Assembly: GCA_019694165.1 (NCBI GenBank)
Contig: JAIBCL010000001.1
Span: 434,001 to 498,000, forward strand
Reading direction: 5' to 3'
Source: Verrucomicrobiaceae bacterium
GTDB taxonomy: Bacteria; Verrucomicrobiota; Verrucomicrobiia; Verrucomicrobiales; Verrucomicrobiaceae
DNA length: 64,000 nt
Positions 47,877 to 54,938 of this stretch are shown here, piece after piece. Below the pieces are notes generated by a model. The model ran no database searches, had not been told where the DNA came from, and saw only the letters and a program-made list of their open reading frames with translations. The number at the start of each line of letters is the position of its first letter. Position 1 is the stretch's first letter. The position numbers were made by a program, and so were the translations under genes.

Positions 47877-50486
47877 TCACCAGGTGCGGCGGAGGCGGTA
47901 AAAGCGCGCGGGCGTGGCGGCGGGCGGGTCATCGACCTGGATGGACGCGCCGTTCTGCGTGCGCGGCAGCGTGACGGCCTGCCACGTCGCGAGGTTCGTG
48001 CTCGACTCCAGCACCCAGCCGGAATCCGCGGCTGGCCAGGCGAGACGCACCACGCCGTTCACGTTCGCGACGCCGAGCGATGGCATCGCCTCCTGCGCAT
48101 TGCGCGTGCCATTGGCGTTGCGGTCATTGCTGAAGCGCGCGCCATCGCCGGCCAAGACGCCGAGGAAGGTGAGCGTATCGGCTCCGGTGAGCGAGTTGAG
48201 AAGCGTGGTGCGGCTCACCGAAGCCTCAGTTGCATCATCACTGGCGTAAGTCGCAGTGCCGGACGCATAGAGATAGCTGCGCAATTTTCCGCCGACGACA
48301 CCGCGCGCGACGAGATTGCAGTTCGCCACTGCCTGGCTCTCCATCGTGGCGAGGTCGGCGGTGATGGCGCTGTTCGCACGGTTGGCGGCGTTCACCGTCA
48401 CGTTGTAGCCGACGGCAGGCGCGACGCCGGTGTCAAAGCACTGCACATAAGCAGCCACATCGTAGAACTCCTGCAGCGTAACAAAATTTTGCAGGTCGTA
48501 GAAGTGCTGGATGGCCAGTTCGTTGCCCGTGCCGTCCTTCAGCGTGCCAAAGCCGCTGACATTCACCGCGCCCGCGTTGCGGCTGAATCCGAGCCGTTGA
48601 TATACCGTGCGCAGGTGCGGCGTCTTCACCGGCTGCGTGGAGCCGACGATGGTGTTGAGGTCGATGTTTTGATCCGATCCCGTCGGCAACTGGTGGCAGG
48701 TGACGCAGTGTGATTTTTGGTGGTCAATGAACATCAGGCGGCCGTTGTTCGGATCACCACCGTTGATGGTGGCGGGCAGCGCGCGCGCGAGGCTGCGATG
48801 CGGGTTCGGATGAAGCGCGAGCGCGAGCAGGGACTCGGCGAGCGCATCCATGTCGCCAGCCGATGGAATCGATCCGGCCATGAGCGCGCTGAAGGTGACG
48901 TTGAAGCTCTGGATCGTCGGCCGGTCTCCCCGCCAGTGAAAGATGGGCGCTGGAATGGTGGCGGGCTGGTTCGACGGCGCTTTGAGGCCGCGCAGCGTCT
49001 GCGTGACCATCGGCCCCTTCATCGGATGCAGCGCGCGATTGTAGGCCGTGAGGTCGTGGAGGGAGTTGTTGTAGCCGCTGACGTTCACCATCGAGCCGCC
49101 GGGATCGCCGAGATCCCACGCGATGCCGTCGCGGTCACCATCAGGATGGCAGACGGCACATGACATGGTGCCATTGCCCGAGAGGCGCGCGTCGAAGAGG
49201 AATCCCCTGCCCTCCTTGATCGTCGTCGGCATCGGGTCGCGGCTGCCGGCGGGGACTTCTGCCAGGACGCTCGCTGCGGCGGCGTCCACGACACTGACGG
49301 TGTTCGCGAGCTTGTTCAGCACAAACAGACGCGAGGCATCCGCGCTCAGTGCGAGACCGCGCGGACCGCGCATTCCACGCGCGCCATTCGCCGTGACGGG
49401 ACGCACATCGACACGCGAGAGCACGACGCCGGCAGACGAAACTTTGGCGACACGATCCGAAGCAAACGCCGCCACCCAGCCGTGCGTGCCGTCATTCGCA
49501 AAGACCAGCGCCGTCGGCTGCGCAAGCGCGATGGCCTGCGCGGCAGTGTTGGGAAACAGCGTGTAATTGAAACCGGGATTGAGATCGAATGCCGTGACCG
49601 TCGTGGCTGGCAGCGCGATCTTGCTCAACCGGTGGTCGGCGAAGTGGCCCTTCAGCACGGGCTCGAAGCGCACGAGATTTCGCGCATCGGTGTTTGCCAC
49701 CCAGAGTTCGCCAGTGGTCGGATGCACGGCGAGGTCGAAGAGATTCGTGCCCGTGTCGCTGAGGTAACGCGTGACGGTCTGCGTGCTCGTGTTGATCTCC
49801 GCCACGTCGTTGTCGAGCGTGGTCCACGTCACGCGCGAATCATTGGCAGCGACGATCAGCGCAACCTGTGGCGCAGCGGGGAGAGCGCCATTCGTCGGCG
49901 CGGGCTGCGCGGGTGCGGAGGCCGCGGGAAGAACGGTGGTGCGATTGCCGGACAAATTGAAGGCGGCATAGACCTTGGTGCCATCGGCGCTCGCGGCCAA
50001 TGCGCGTGGATAATTTCCCGTGAGCGCGATGGTGCCGAGGTCGGCGAGCGTCGTCGCATTGTAAACCTTCACCGCATTGCTCCGCGCGCAGGTGACGAAG
50101 GCTTTGCCATTGGCGAAGACAACATCCGCCGGCTCGTCGGGGCAGCGAAGCGTGGCGATCACAGCTCGTTGCGAGAGCGATACGATGGACACGCTATCGG
50201 ACAGCTCGCTCACCACCCATACCTCGTCGTTCGTACGCGCACGCAGCGACACGGGCTCGAGTCCGATGGGAATCTCATCCGTGAGCACGGGCGCGGGGTT
50301 TGCCGCGTTTGAGACATCGAAGACCGAGAGCCGGCTGTCGGGCGTGTTCAGCGCGAGCAGCCTCGTGCCGTCCGGCGTGAGGCCGATGGGATGCACCTGC
50401 CGCGCCTCGAAGTGCTGATAAGTCTGCGCGCGCACCGCTGAGGCGGCGCAAAGAAGCGCGGCTGTGATGAAGACGATGCGTTTCAT
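47877..50486 (-). CDS. YVTN beta-propeller/di-haem cytochrome c peroxidase-like protein
   Basis: An 869-aa secreted protein with signal peptide ending SAVRA. Residues about 30-430 are YVTN-type propeller repeats (LSVFDVSNAANPAP, NDEVWVVSELSDSVSIVSL). Two haem motifs follow: CAVCHPDGD near 443 and CVTCHQLPTG near 593. Their arrangement resembles MauG/cytochrome c peroxidase proteins. The last 60 residues (DSGWVLESSTNLATWQAV) are the C-terminal sandwich common in Verrucomicrobia. It probably handles peroxide or oxidises a partner in the periplasm. The start overlaps the stop of 50483-50797 by 4 bp (ATGA), so the two are translationally coupled. Confidence 0.85.
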   Translation of the reverse strand: MKRIVFITAALLCAASAVRAQTYQHFEARQVHPIGLTPDGTRLLALNTPDSRLSVFDVSNAANPAPVLTDEIPIGLEPVSLRARTNDEVWVVSELSDSVSIVSLSQRAVIATLRCPDEPADVVFANGKAFVTCARSNAVKVYNATTLADLGTIALTGNYPRALAASADGTKVYAAFNLSGNRTTVLPAASAPAQPAPTNGALPAAPQVALIVAANDSRVTWTTLDNDVAEINTSTQTVTRYLSDTGTNLFDLAVHPTTGELWVANTDARNLVRFEPVLKGHFADHRLSKIALPATTVTAFDLNPGFNYTLFPNTAAQAIALAQPTALVFANDGTHGWVAAFASDRVAKVSSAGVVLSRVDVRPVTANGARGMRGPRGLALSADASRLFVLNKLANTVSVVDAAAASVLAEVPAGSRDPMPTTIKEGRGFLFDARLSGNGTMSCAVCHPDGDRDGIAWDLGDPGGSMVNVSGYNNSLHDLTAYNRALHPMKGPMVTQTLRGLKAPSNQPATIPAPIFHWRGDRPTIQSFNVTFSALMAGSIPSAGDMDALAESLLALALHPNPHRSLARALPATINGGDPNNGRLMFIDHQKSHCVTCHQLPTGSDQNIDLNTIVGSTQPVKTPHLRTVYQRLGFSRNAGAVNVSGFGTLKDGTGNELAIQHFYDLQNFVTLQEFYDVAAYVQCFDTGVAPAVGYNVTVNAANRANSAITADLATMESQAVANCNLVARGVVGGKLRSYLYASGTATYASDDATEASVSRTTLLNSLTGADTLTFLGVLAGDGARFSNDRNANGTRNAQEAMPSLGVANVNGVVRLAWPAADSGWVLESSTNLATWQAVTLPRTQNGASIQVDDPPAATPARFYRLRRTW

Positions 50487-50797
50487 GAGCTGGCGCGTTT
50501 GAAGCTGATGATGCTGTAGGACGAGGCGCTGGCACCGAGCGACTGGATGGCGGCCGCCTTCGTGAGCTGGTCAGAGGCGGACTCGACCTCGAAGCGAGTG
50601 ACGGCGGGCTTGCCCTCCTTTTTGAGCTTCGGACTTTTGACGCCGGACAGACCCATGCCGGTGGGTTGATGGCTGGCAAAGCAGACGGTCATATAGACGG
50701 TCTGGCCAGCCTGCTTGCGGACTTCGAGCGCTGCGTCCTGCGAAGACGCGCGAGAGGAAAGGAGAACAAGAGATGCGAGTACAAAAATATTTTTCAT
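50483..50797 (-). CDS. Small exported protein with a broken cytochrome c motif
   Basis: A 104-aa protein with signal peptide MKNIFVLASLVLLSSRASS. The sequence GQTVYMTVCFASHQPTGMGL matches the haem region of small cytochromes c, in which it would read CxxCH. Here the second Cys is Ser42, encoded AGC instead of TGC. The tail (KSPKLKKEGKPAVTRF) does not continue as a cytochrome fold. Either the gene is degenerate, the haem is bound by one Cys, or the base is a sequencing error. It overlaps the peroxidase-like gene by 4 bp. Confidence 0.65.
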   Translation of the reverse strand: MKNIFVLASLVLLSSRASSQDAALEVRKQAGQTVYMTVCFASHQPTGMGLSGVKSPKLKKEGKPAVTRFEVESASDQLTKAAAIQSLGASASSYSIISFKRASS

Positions 50798-51147
50798 GAG
50801 GGAAACAGAAGGATGGAAGCCGGGCATGGCCACGCCCTGGAGAAAGATCCCGATGGCTGTCGAGCAGCCTCGCGCACACATGACTTGCCACGATCATTTC
50901 ATGACAAGCGGCACAGGTTTGGGCCTGCGTCCGCATGTCAGCGTCTCTTTCGCTCAAGCGCAGGGGGCGAGGGAATGAGAATGCGCTCTAAGACGCGCCA
51001 GGACCTTGTCGCGCACGGCTTTTCAAGCACGGCATCAAGCCGACACGGCGCGCCACGTTGAATGTGACTGCCCGAAGGTTGTCGGCCATGCCGTCCAGGC
51101 ACGCCGACTTCCCGCAAAAGCCGACGATCGCGGTCAATCTGGCACGT
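50798..51147. other. Intergenic region
   Basis: A 350-bp spacer. A minus-strand frame carries a lone CAACH motif around 50920, preceded by MRTQAQT, but it runs into the start region of the next gene in another frame and lacks a cytochrome context; I do not call it. No other gene is seen. Confidence 0.35.
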
Positions 51148-51161
51148 TCAGATTGATCGCG
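51129..51161 (-). terminator. Hairpin over the stop codon of the HPCPxC gene
   Basis: A 13-bp stem with one mismatch (51129-51141 with 51149-51161) and a 7-nt loop overlaps the stop codon at 51148-51150. It could act as a transcript end although a T-run is absent. Confidence 0.4.
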
Positions 51162-51549
51162 GAGGCGGACTAGGCGGCCGAACCGACCACTGCGCACCCG
51201 ACTGCGATGGCGGCGCAAAATCCGCCTTCTCGCAGCCGTGGCTCCACCTTTGCGCCAGCACTCCGGTTTCCGGACAGGTGCTGAACCACTTGATGAGTTT
51301 TTCGGAATCCTTCAGAGGCGGAGCGGGTGCCTGCTTCTCCTCCTTCTCGCGCGCCTCGGCAAGACGGCAGCACATCGGGCATGGATGCTCGCCGTCAAAA
51401 GTTTCCTTCATGCCCTGCACGATGCCCTTCTCCTGCGTGTAGCTCCGCAGCATCTCCGCCCAAGCCACAACCTGCAGCAGCCCCCAGTGGCCGCCTGCCA
51501 GATGCAGGGCGGTCACGATGTAGATGAGGGACTGGAGGAACTTTTTCAA
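51148..51549 (-). CDS. Small membrane protein with HPCPxC motif (paralogue a)
   Basis: A 133-aa protein with a TTG start (TTG AAA AAG). One N-terminal membrane helix (about 7-33) includes HWGLLQVVAWAEM. Then TFDGEHPCPMCC carries Cys57, Cys60 and Cys61. Two more Cys are at about 92 and 106. It is a paralogue of 53337-53723, where HW, AW and the HPCPxC positions are at identical residue numbers. The Cys/His motif suggests metal or haem binding at the membrane face; function is unknown. Copy 3 of the palindromic repeat lies between it and the cytochrome gene. Confidence 0.7.
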   Translation of the reverse strand: MKKFLQSLIYIVTALHLAGGHWGLLQVVAWAEMLRSYTQEKGIVQGMKETFDGEHPCPMCCRLAEAREKEEKQAPAPPLKDSEKLIKWFSTCPETGVLAQRWSHGCEKADFAPPSQSGAQWSVRPPSPPPRSI

Positions 51550-51685
51550 ATCAAATGGTCCGCACGGATTGCAGGCATCATGCAGCAGTCGCCGCCGCCA
51601 GTCGCCTCATCACTGGCGAAATCACGGACGGATTTTGTCTGCGTTGACATGTCCGGAGAAGTCTTTTCAATGGGTTTCGGAAAGT

Positions 51686-51778
51686 CCCCCCCGCCCGGAT
51701 ACCGGCCGGACGGAGGGTTCCTCATCCATGAAGTGACCGGGCTTCCGTCACGAAACCCGGACTCTTTGAGGAAATCCG
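51686..51778. repeat. Structured palindromic repeat, copy 3
   Basis: It has the same two-hairpin layout as copy 2. The first hairpin is 51686-51717; the second uses CCGGG and CCCGG around a loop containing TTCCGTCACGA. The change from GACCGG/CCGGTC to CCGGG/CCCGG on both sides keeps pairing. Confidence 0.75.
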
Positions 51779-51817
51779 GAGCGGCGGACGGCGACGAGCC
51801 GTCCGCCGCAGTTTTGA

Positions 51818-52177
51818 TCACTTCTCGGGCTTGTGGGCGCTGTGGCAGGCCTTGCAGGCTCCGGCGTTGATGAGCTGGCTGACCGCCTGCTTGTTGCCGT
51901 TGGCGACGGCGTCGGCGGCCTTGATCAGCGCATCCACCTTCCGGTCGAACGCAGCCTGGTCACCACGCGGCGCCTTCTTGCCGGTGAGGTTTTTCACACA
52001 TGCGGCGAGCTTCTTGGCATCGGCATCCGTGCCTTTGCCCTTGGTCACCTTGTTGTAGAGGCTGTCGTCGCCTTTCATGGCCGCCTTCATGACGTCCTTG
52101 ATTTCGACTGCGCCGGCGCTGCCCGCGAAGAGCAGGGAGGCGGAGATGGCTGCCAGGAGGAGTTTGGTTTGCTTCAT
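51818..52177 (-). CDS. Small periplasmic cytochrome c, haem site at the C-terminus (paralogue b)
   Basis: A 119-aa protein from MKQTKLLLAAIS, signal peptide ending SAGA. The single haem motif CKACH is at 108-112 and the protein ends HSAHKPEK. It is a paralogue of 42927-43316, matching in the C-terminal CKACHSxHKP and overall helical character. It follows the barrel gene by 55 bp on the same strand, so these are probably co-expressed. Confidence 0.82.
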   Translation of the reverse strand: MKQTKLLLAAISASLLFAGSAGAVEIKDVMKAAMKGDDSLYNKVTKGKGTDADAKKLAACVKNLTGKKAPRGDQAAFDRKVDALIKAADAVANGNKQAVSQLINAGACKACHSAHKPEK

Positions 52178-52232
52178 GTTGTCAGGTTGTGATGTGGGTT
52201 TGGGTTGAAGCGCCGATGTTGGCGGAAGCAGA

Positions 52233-53072
52233 TCAAAAACGCCAGACAAAACCCGTGCGAAGGGTGAAGTCGGGAGTTTCCTCGGTAAGGCCGAAACCGG
52301 CGCCGAGTTTGAGCGTGAGGGAGTGGACCGGCTCGTAATACACGCCGCCCACCAGTTCGTGCCAGCCGTGGCTCTCGAAGTCGCCAAGCGCCTCGATGCC
52401 GAAGGCGAGCTGCTCGCGGACCTTGTGGCGCACGCCGGCGGCGTAGCCCCAGCTCGCGCCGCCGTCGCTGCGGGCCACACTGATGAGATTGAACACCGCC
52501 TTGGTCGCGCCGAAGTCACGCTCGATGATGAGGCGGCTCATCAGGGCATCACTGTCGTGATTGTGCACGGAACTGGCATGCGAGTGATCATGCCCCATGT
52601 GCTCGTGATCGTGCCCGCCTTGATGTTCGTCAGCGTGATCGTCGTGGTGCTCGTCACCATGCTCATCCGCCGGCTCTTCGCCGTCGGCCCCGGCCGCGCC
52701 GTCCGCCCATTGGTAGCCGACGCTCAGCGCCACTTTGAAAGGCAGGTCCGAATCGGGACCGGTCACCTGGAAGTGTGCGGCCGGCATCACGGCATTGTAG
52801 TTCCAGCCGTCACTCTCGTCGCGGAAGTCCACGTCGAGGCTCAATGCCACACGAGGCGCGATGCCGAACATGAGACTGGGGGCGAGGCCGTATTCGTCAC
52901 CGTCACCTGAGTGCTCCCACTCGAAGTTCGTGAGCAAATGACCCTTGCCGGGAGCAGCGAGGTGCCAGTCCTCGAGCAGGATGAAATCGTGTCCGTGGTG
53001 AGCGTGAAGGGAGATGGTGGTGAAGGCGAGCGCAGCGAGCGCAAGGTGGCGTGTGAATGAGAAGGCGATCAT
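52233..53072 (-). CDS. Outer-membrane beta-barrel-like protein with His-rich loop (paralogue b)
   Basis: A 279-aa protein starting at MIAFSFTRHL. After the signal peptide the mature start is HHGHDFILLEDWHLAAPGKG. The barrel strands and terminal Phe (FVWRF) match the paralogue at 45891-47015. A strongly His/Asp/Glu-rich segment (residues about 155-195; HGDEHHDDHADEHQ, then GHDHEHMGHDHSHAS) occupies the position of the Thr-rich loop of the paralogue. Such a loop would bind divalent metal ions. It stands 55 bp upstream of the cytochrome gene on the same strand. Confidence 0.75.
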   Translation of the reverse strand: MIAFSFTRHLALAALAFTTISLHAHHGHDFILLEDWHLAAPGKGHLLTNFEWEHSGDGDEYGLAPSLMFGIAPRVALSLDVDFRDESDGWNYNAVMPAAHFQVTGPDSDLPFKVALSVGYQWADGAAGADGEEPADEHGDEHHDDHADEHQGGHDHEHMGHDHSHASSVHNHDSDALMSRLIIERDFGATKAVFNLISVARSDGGASWGYAAGVRHKVREQLAFGIEALGDFESHGWHELVGGVYYEPVHSLTLKLGAGFGLTEETPDFTLRTGFVWRF

Positions 53073-53336
53073 GTGGTTGGAAATGTTTGGTGGTCGAGGT
53101 TGAATGATGAATGAGGGATGGTCTGAGCGGATCGGCTGGCGGCGCGGGCCCACGGCGCGCGAAAGCTGTGGTCGAGGTCCATTGCCCCCTTCTGTCCCGC
53201 GTGTGCTCATCAGGCATGTGAACCCGGGAGGGCGGCAATCATGCTGGAATGCAGTGCCACACAGACGCAGCGCAAGCTGCGCGGGAAGCAGGTGGTGGCT
53301 TGGATGGTGGGCCGTGGCCGGCGCGCACGGGCCGGC

Positions 53337-53723
53337 TTACGCCACGCGCGGCGGAGGCACCGGCGGGACCTCGCTACGTTTCACAGCACGGTCGGCTGTG
53401 ACCGGACACTCCGGTACGGCGGGCTTCGGCAACACGAGTGTCTCGACAACGACCAGCGCCATTTCGATCTTCTTGATCGCGCCGGCCTTGGACTGTTTCG
53501 ACTTGTTGTCCCGGTCGCTCCTCGCGCCCGCGTCCACCATTTTGCACAGCGGGCAGGGATGCGCGCCGTCGAAGGTCTTCTCCAGCGCCTCGCCGATGGT
53601 GGCGTCTTTCGAGTAAGTCACCACCATGCTCACCCATGCGGCCGACTGCACCAGCGTCCAGTGCAGTCCGAGGGACAGCACCAGTGCCATGACAATGCAT
53701 GCGCGGCAGAATGAGGATCGCAT
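53337..53723 (-). CDS. Small membrane protein with HPCPxC motif (paralogue b)
   Basis: A 128-aa protein; start at 53723 (MRSSFCRACI) is chosen because the N-terminal helix then begins at once. The helix (about 8-35) contains HWTLVQSAAWVSM. TFDGAHPCPLC carries Cys57 and Cys60, as in the paralogue at 51148. A Lys-rich stretch and a Pro/Val tail (PKPAVPECPV, then PPVPPPRVA) follow. Family identity is unknown. The barrel gene starts 264 bp further along the same strand. Confidence 0.68.
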   Translation of the reverse strand: MRSSFCRACIVMALVLSLGLHWTLVQSAAWVSMVVTYSKDATIGEALEKTFDGAHPCPLCKMVDAGARSDRDNKSKQSKAGAIKKIEMALVVVETLVLPKPAVPECPVTADRAVKRSEVPPVPPPRVA

Positions 53724-53910
53724 TGATCGCGACTCTAGAAACACCGCGCCGAGCCGCAACCTCGAATTCCTCCCGCAGGAAAGTTTTTCGCCGGACGGCC
53801 GCCCTGCTGCCGGACTTCGCCGGCCAGCCATTGACCATGAGCTTTCCGCAGTCCGTCCGGCTGGCAAATTCGCGCTTTGCCACCGCCACCTTTGCCTCTA
53901 CTCTCGGACC

Positions 53911-54807
53911 GTGAATTTGAAACGCATGTACATCAGCATTTGGTTCGGCATCATGCTGGGCACCCAGACGGGCTGCTCGGTTTTCAAGAAGCAGCCTGCG
54001 GAAGCTGAACTGGCCGCCGCCGTGCAGACGACCGCAGCCTCGCCTGCGGCCGAAACGAAGCCGGCGCCTCCGCCTGGCACGCGGCCGCAAAACGCGCCCT
54101 CGGCCATGCCGAAGGTGCCACCGGCCGGTGCGCGGCTCTCCTATTCATCCGTGCACACCGACAAGACGGTGCTCGCCATGACTTTCGATGACGGACCGCA
54201 TCCGGTGAACACGCCGAAGCTGCTCGACATGCTCAAGCAGCGGAACATCAAGGCCACCTTCTTCGTGGTTGGCAAGAATGCGAAGGAGTACCCGCAGATC
54301 ATCCGCCGCATCATCGAGGAGGGGCATGAAATCGGAAACCACACCTGGACGCACGCCAGCCTCACCAGCCGCTCCGACTCGCAAATCCGCAGCGAGCTGA
54401 AGATGAGCGAGGACGCGCTCGTGGCGGCCGCCGGCTACCGTCCGCACCTCGTGCGCCCGCCTTACGGCGCGATCAACCAGCGCATCAAGGAGTTCATGCT
54501 CTCAGAGTTCGGCTACTCCACCATCATGTGGTCGGTGGACCCGAACGACTGGAAGCGCCCCGGCGTGAGCGTGGTGACCAGCCGCCTGGTAAACGGCGCG
54601 CACAAGGGTGCCATCCTCCTCGCGCATGACATCCACGCGCCCACCATCCAGGCCATGCCCGCCACATTCGACCAATTGCTGGCGAAGGGCTACCAGTTCG
54701 TGACCGTGAGCCAGCTCATGAACATCGAGAAAGAGACCGCGCCCCTAGGCGTGGTGATCCAGCCCGCGGGTCCGGCGGACCGTGATCCGCAGCCTCTGCC
54801 ACAGTGA
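53911..54807 (+). CDS. Polysaccharide deacetylase (NodB homology), probable lipoprotein
   Basis: A 298-aa protein from a GTG at 53911 (MNLKRMYISIWFGIML), preferred over the ATG at 53926 because it adds a positively charged n-region. GTQTGC could be a lipobox. After a Pro/Ala linker the NodB domain has all five motifs: TFDDGPHP, GNHTWTHASL (metal His pair), RPPYGAIN, VDPNDWKRP and LAHDIHAP. It removes N- or O-acetyl groups from peptidoglycan or other glycans with a metal ion. The gene is divergent from the HPCPxC gene with a 187-bp spacer. Confidence 0.93.
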   Translation: MNLKRMYISIWFGIMLGTQTGCSVFKKQPAEAELAAAVQTTAASPAAETKPAPPPGTRPQNAPSAMPKVPPAGARLSYSSVHTDKTVLAMTFDDGPHPVNTPKLLDMLKQRNIKATFFVVGKNAKEYPQIIRRIIEEGHEIGNHTWTHASLTSRSDSQIRSELKMSEDALVAAAGYRPHLVRPPYGAINQRIKEFMLSEFGYSTIMWSVDPNDWKRPGVSVVTSRLVNGAHKGAILLAHDIHAPTIQAMPATFDQLLAKGYQFVTVSQLMNIEKETAPLGVVIQPAGPADRDPQPLPQ

Positions 54808-54903
54808 GGAGGAGCGGGCGTTGATGGCGGCAGGTTGACAGCAAGAGCCGCGGCGCGGCATGAGGAACCGTCTCATCACCTGTTGACGCACTGGCACTCC
54901 GGC

Positions 54904-54930
54904 CATCAACCATCGACCATCCACCATCAG
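54904..54930 (+). repeat. Short heptamer repeat
   Basis: CATCAAC, CATCGAC, CATCCAC, then CATCAG: a 7-bp unit repeated almost four times, ending 9 bp before the GTPase start codon. It may be a simple-sequence tract without function. Confidence 0.6.
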
Positions 54931-54938
54931 CTCTTTTC

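Noticed and set aside
50882-50957. Minus-strand frame with a CAACH haem-like motif
   Set aside because: No cytochrome context or signal peptide, and the frame overlaps the next gene's start; probably chance or a remnant.
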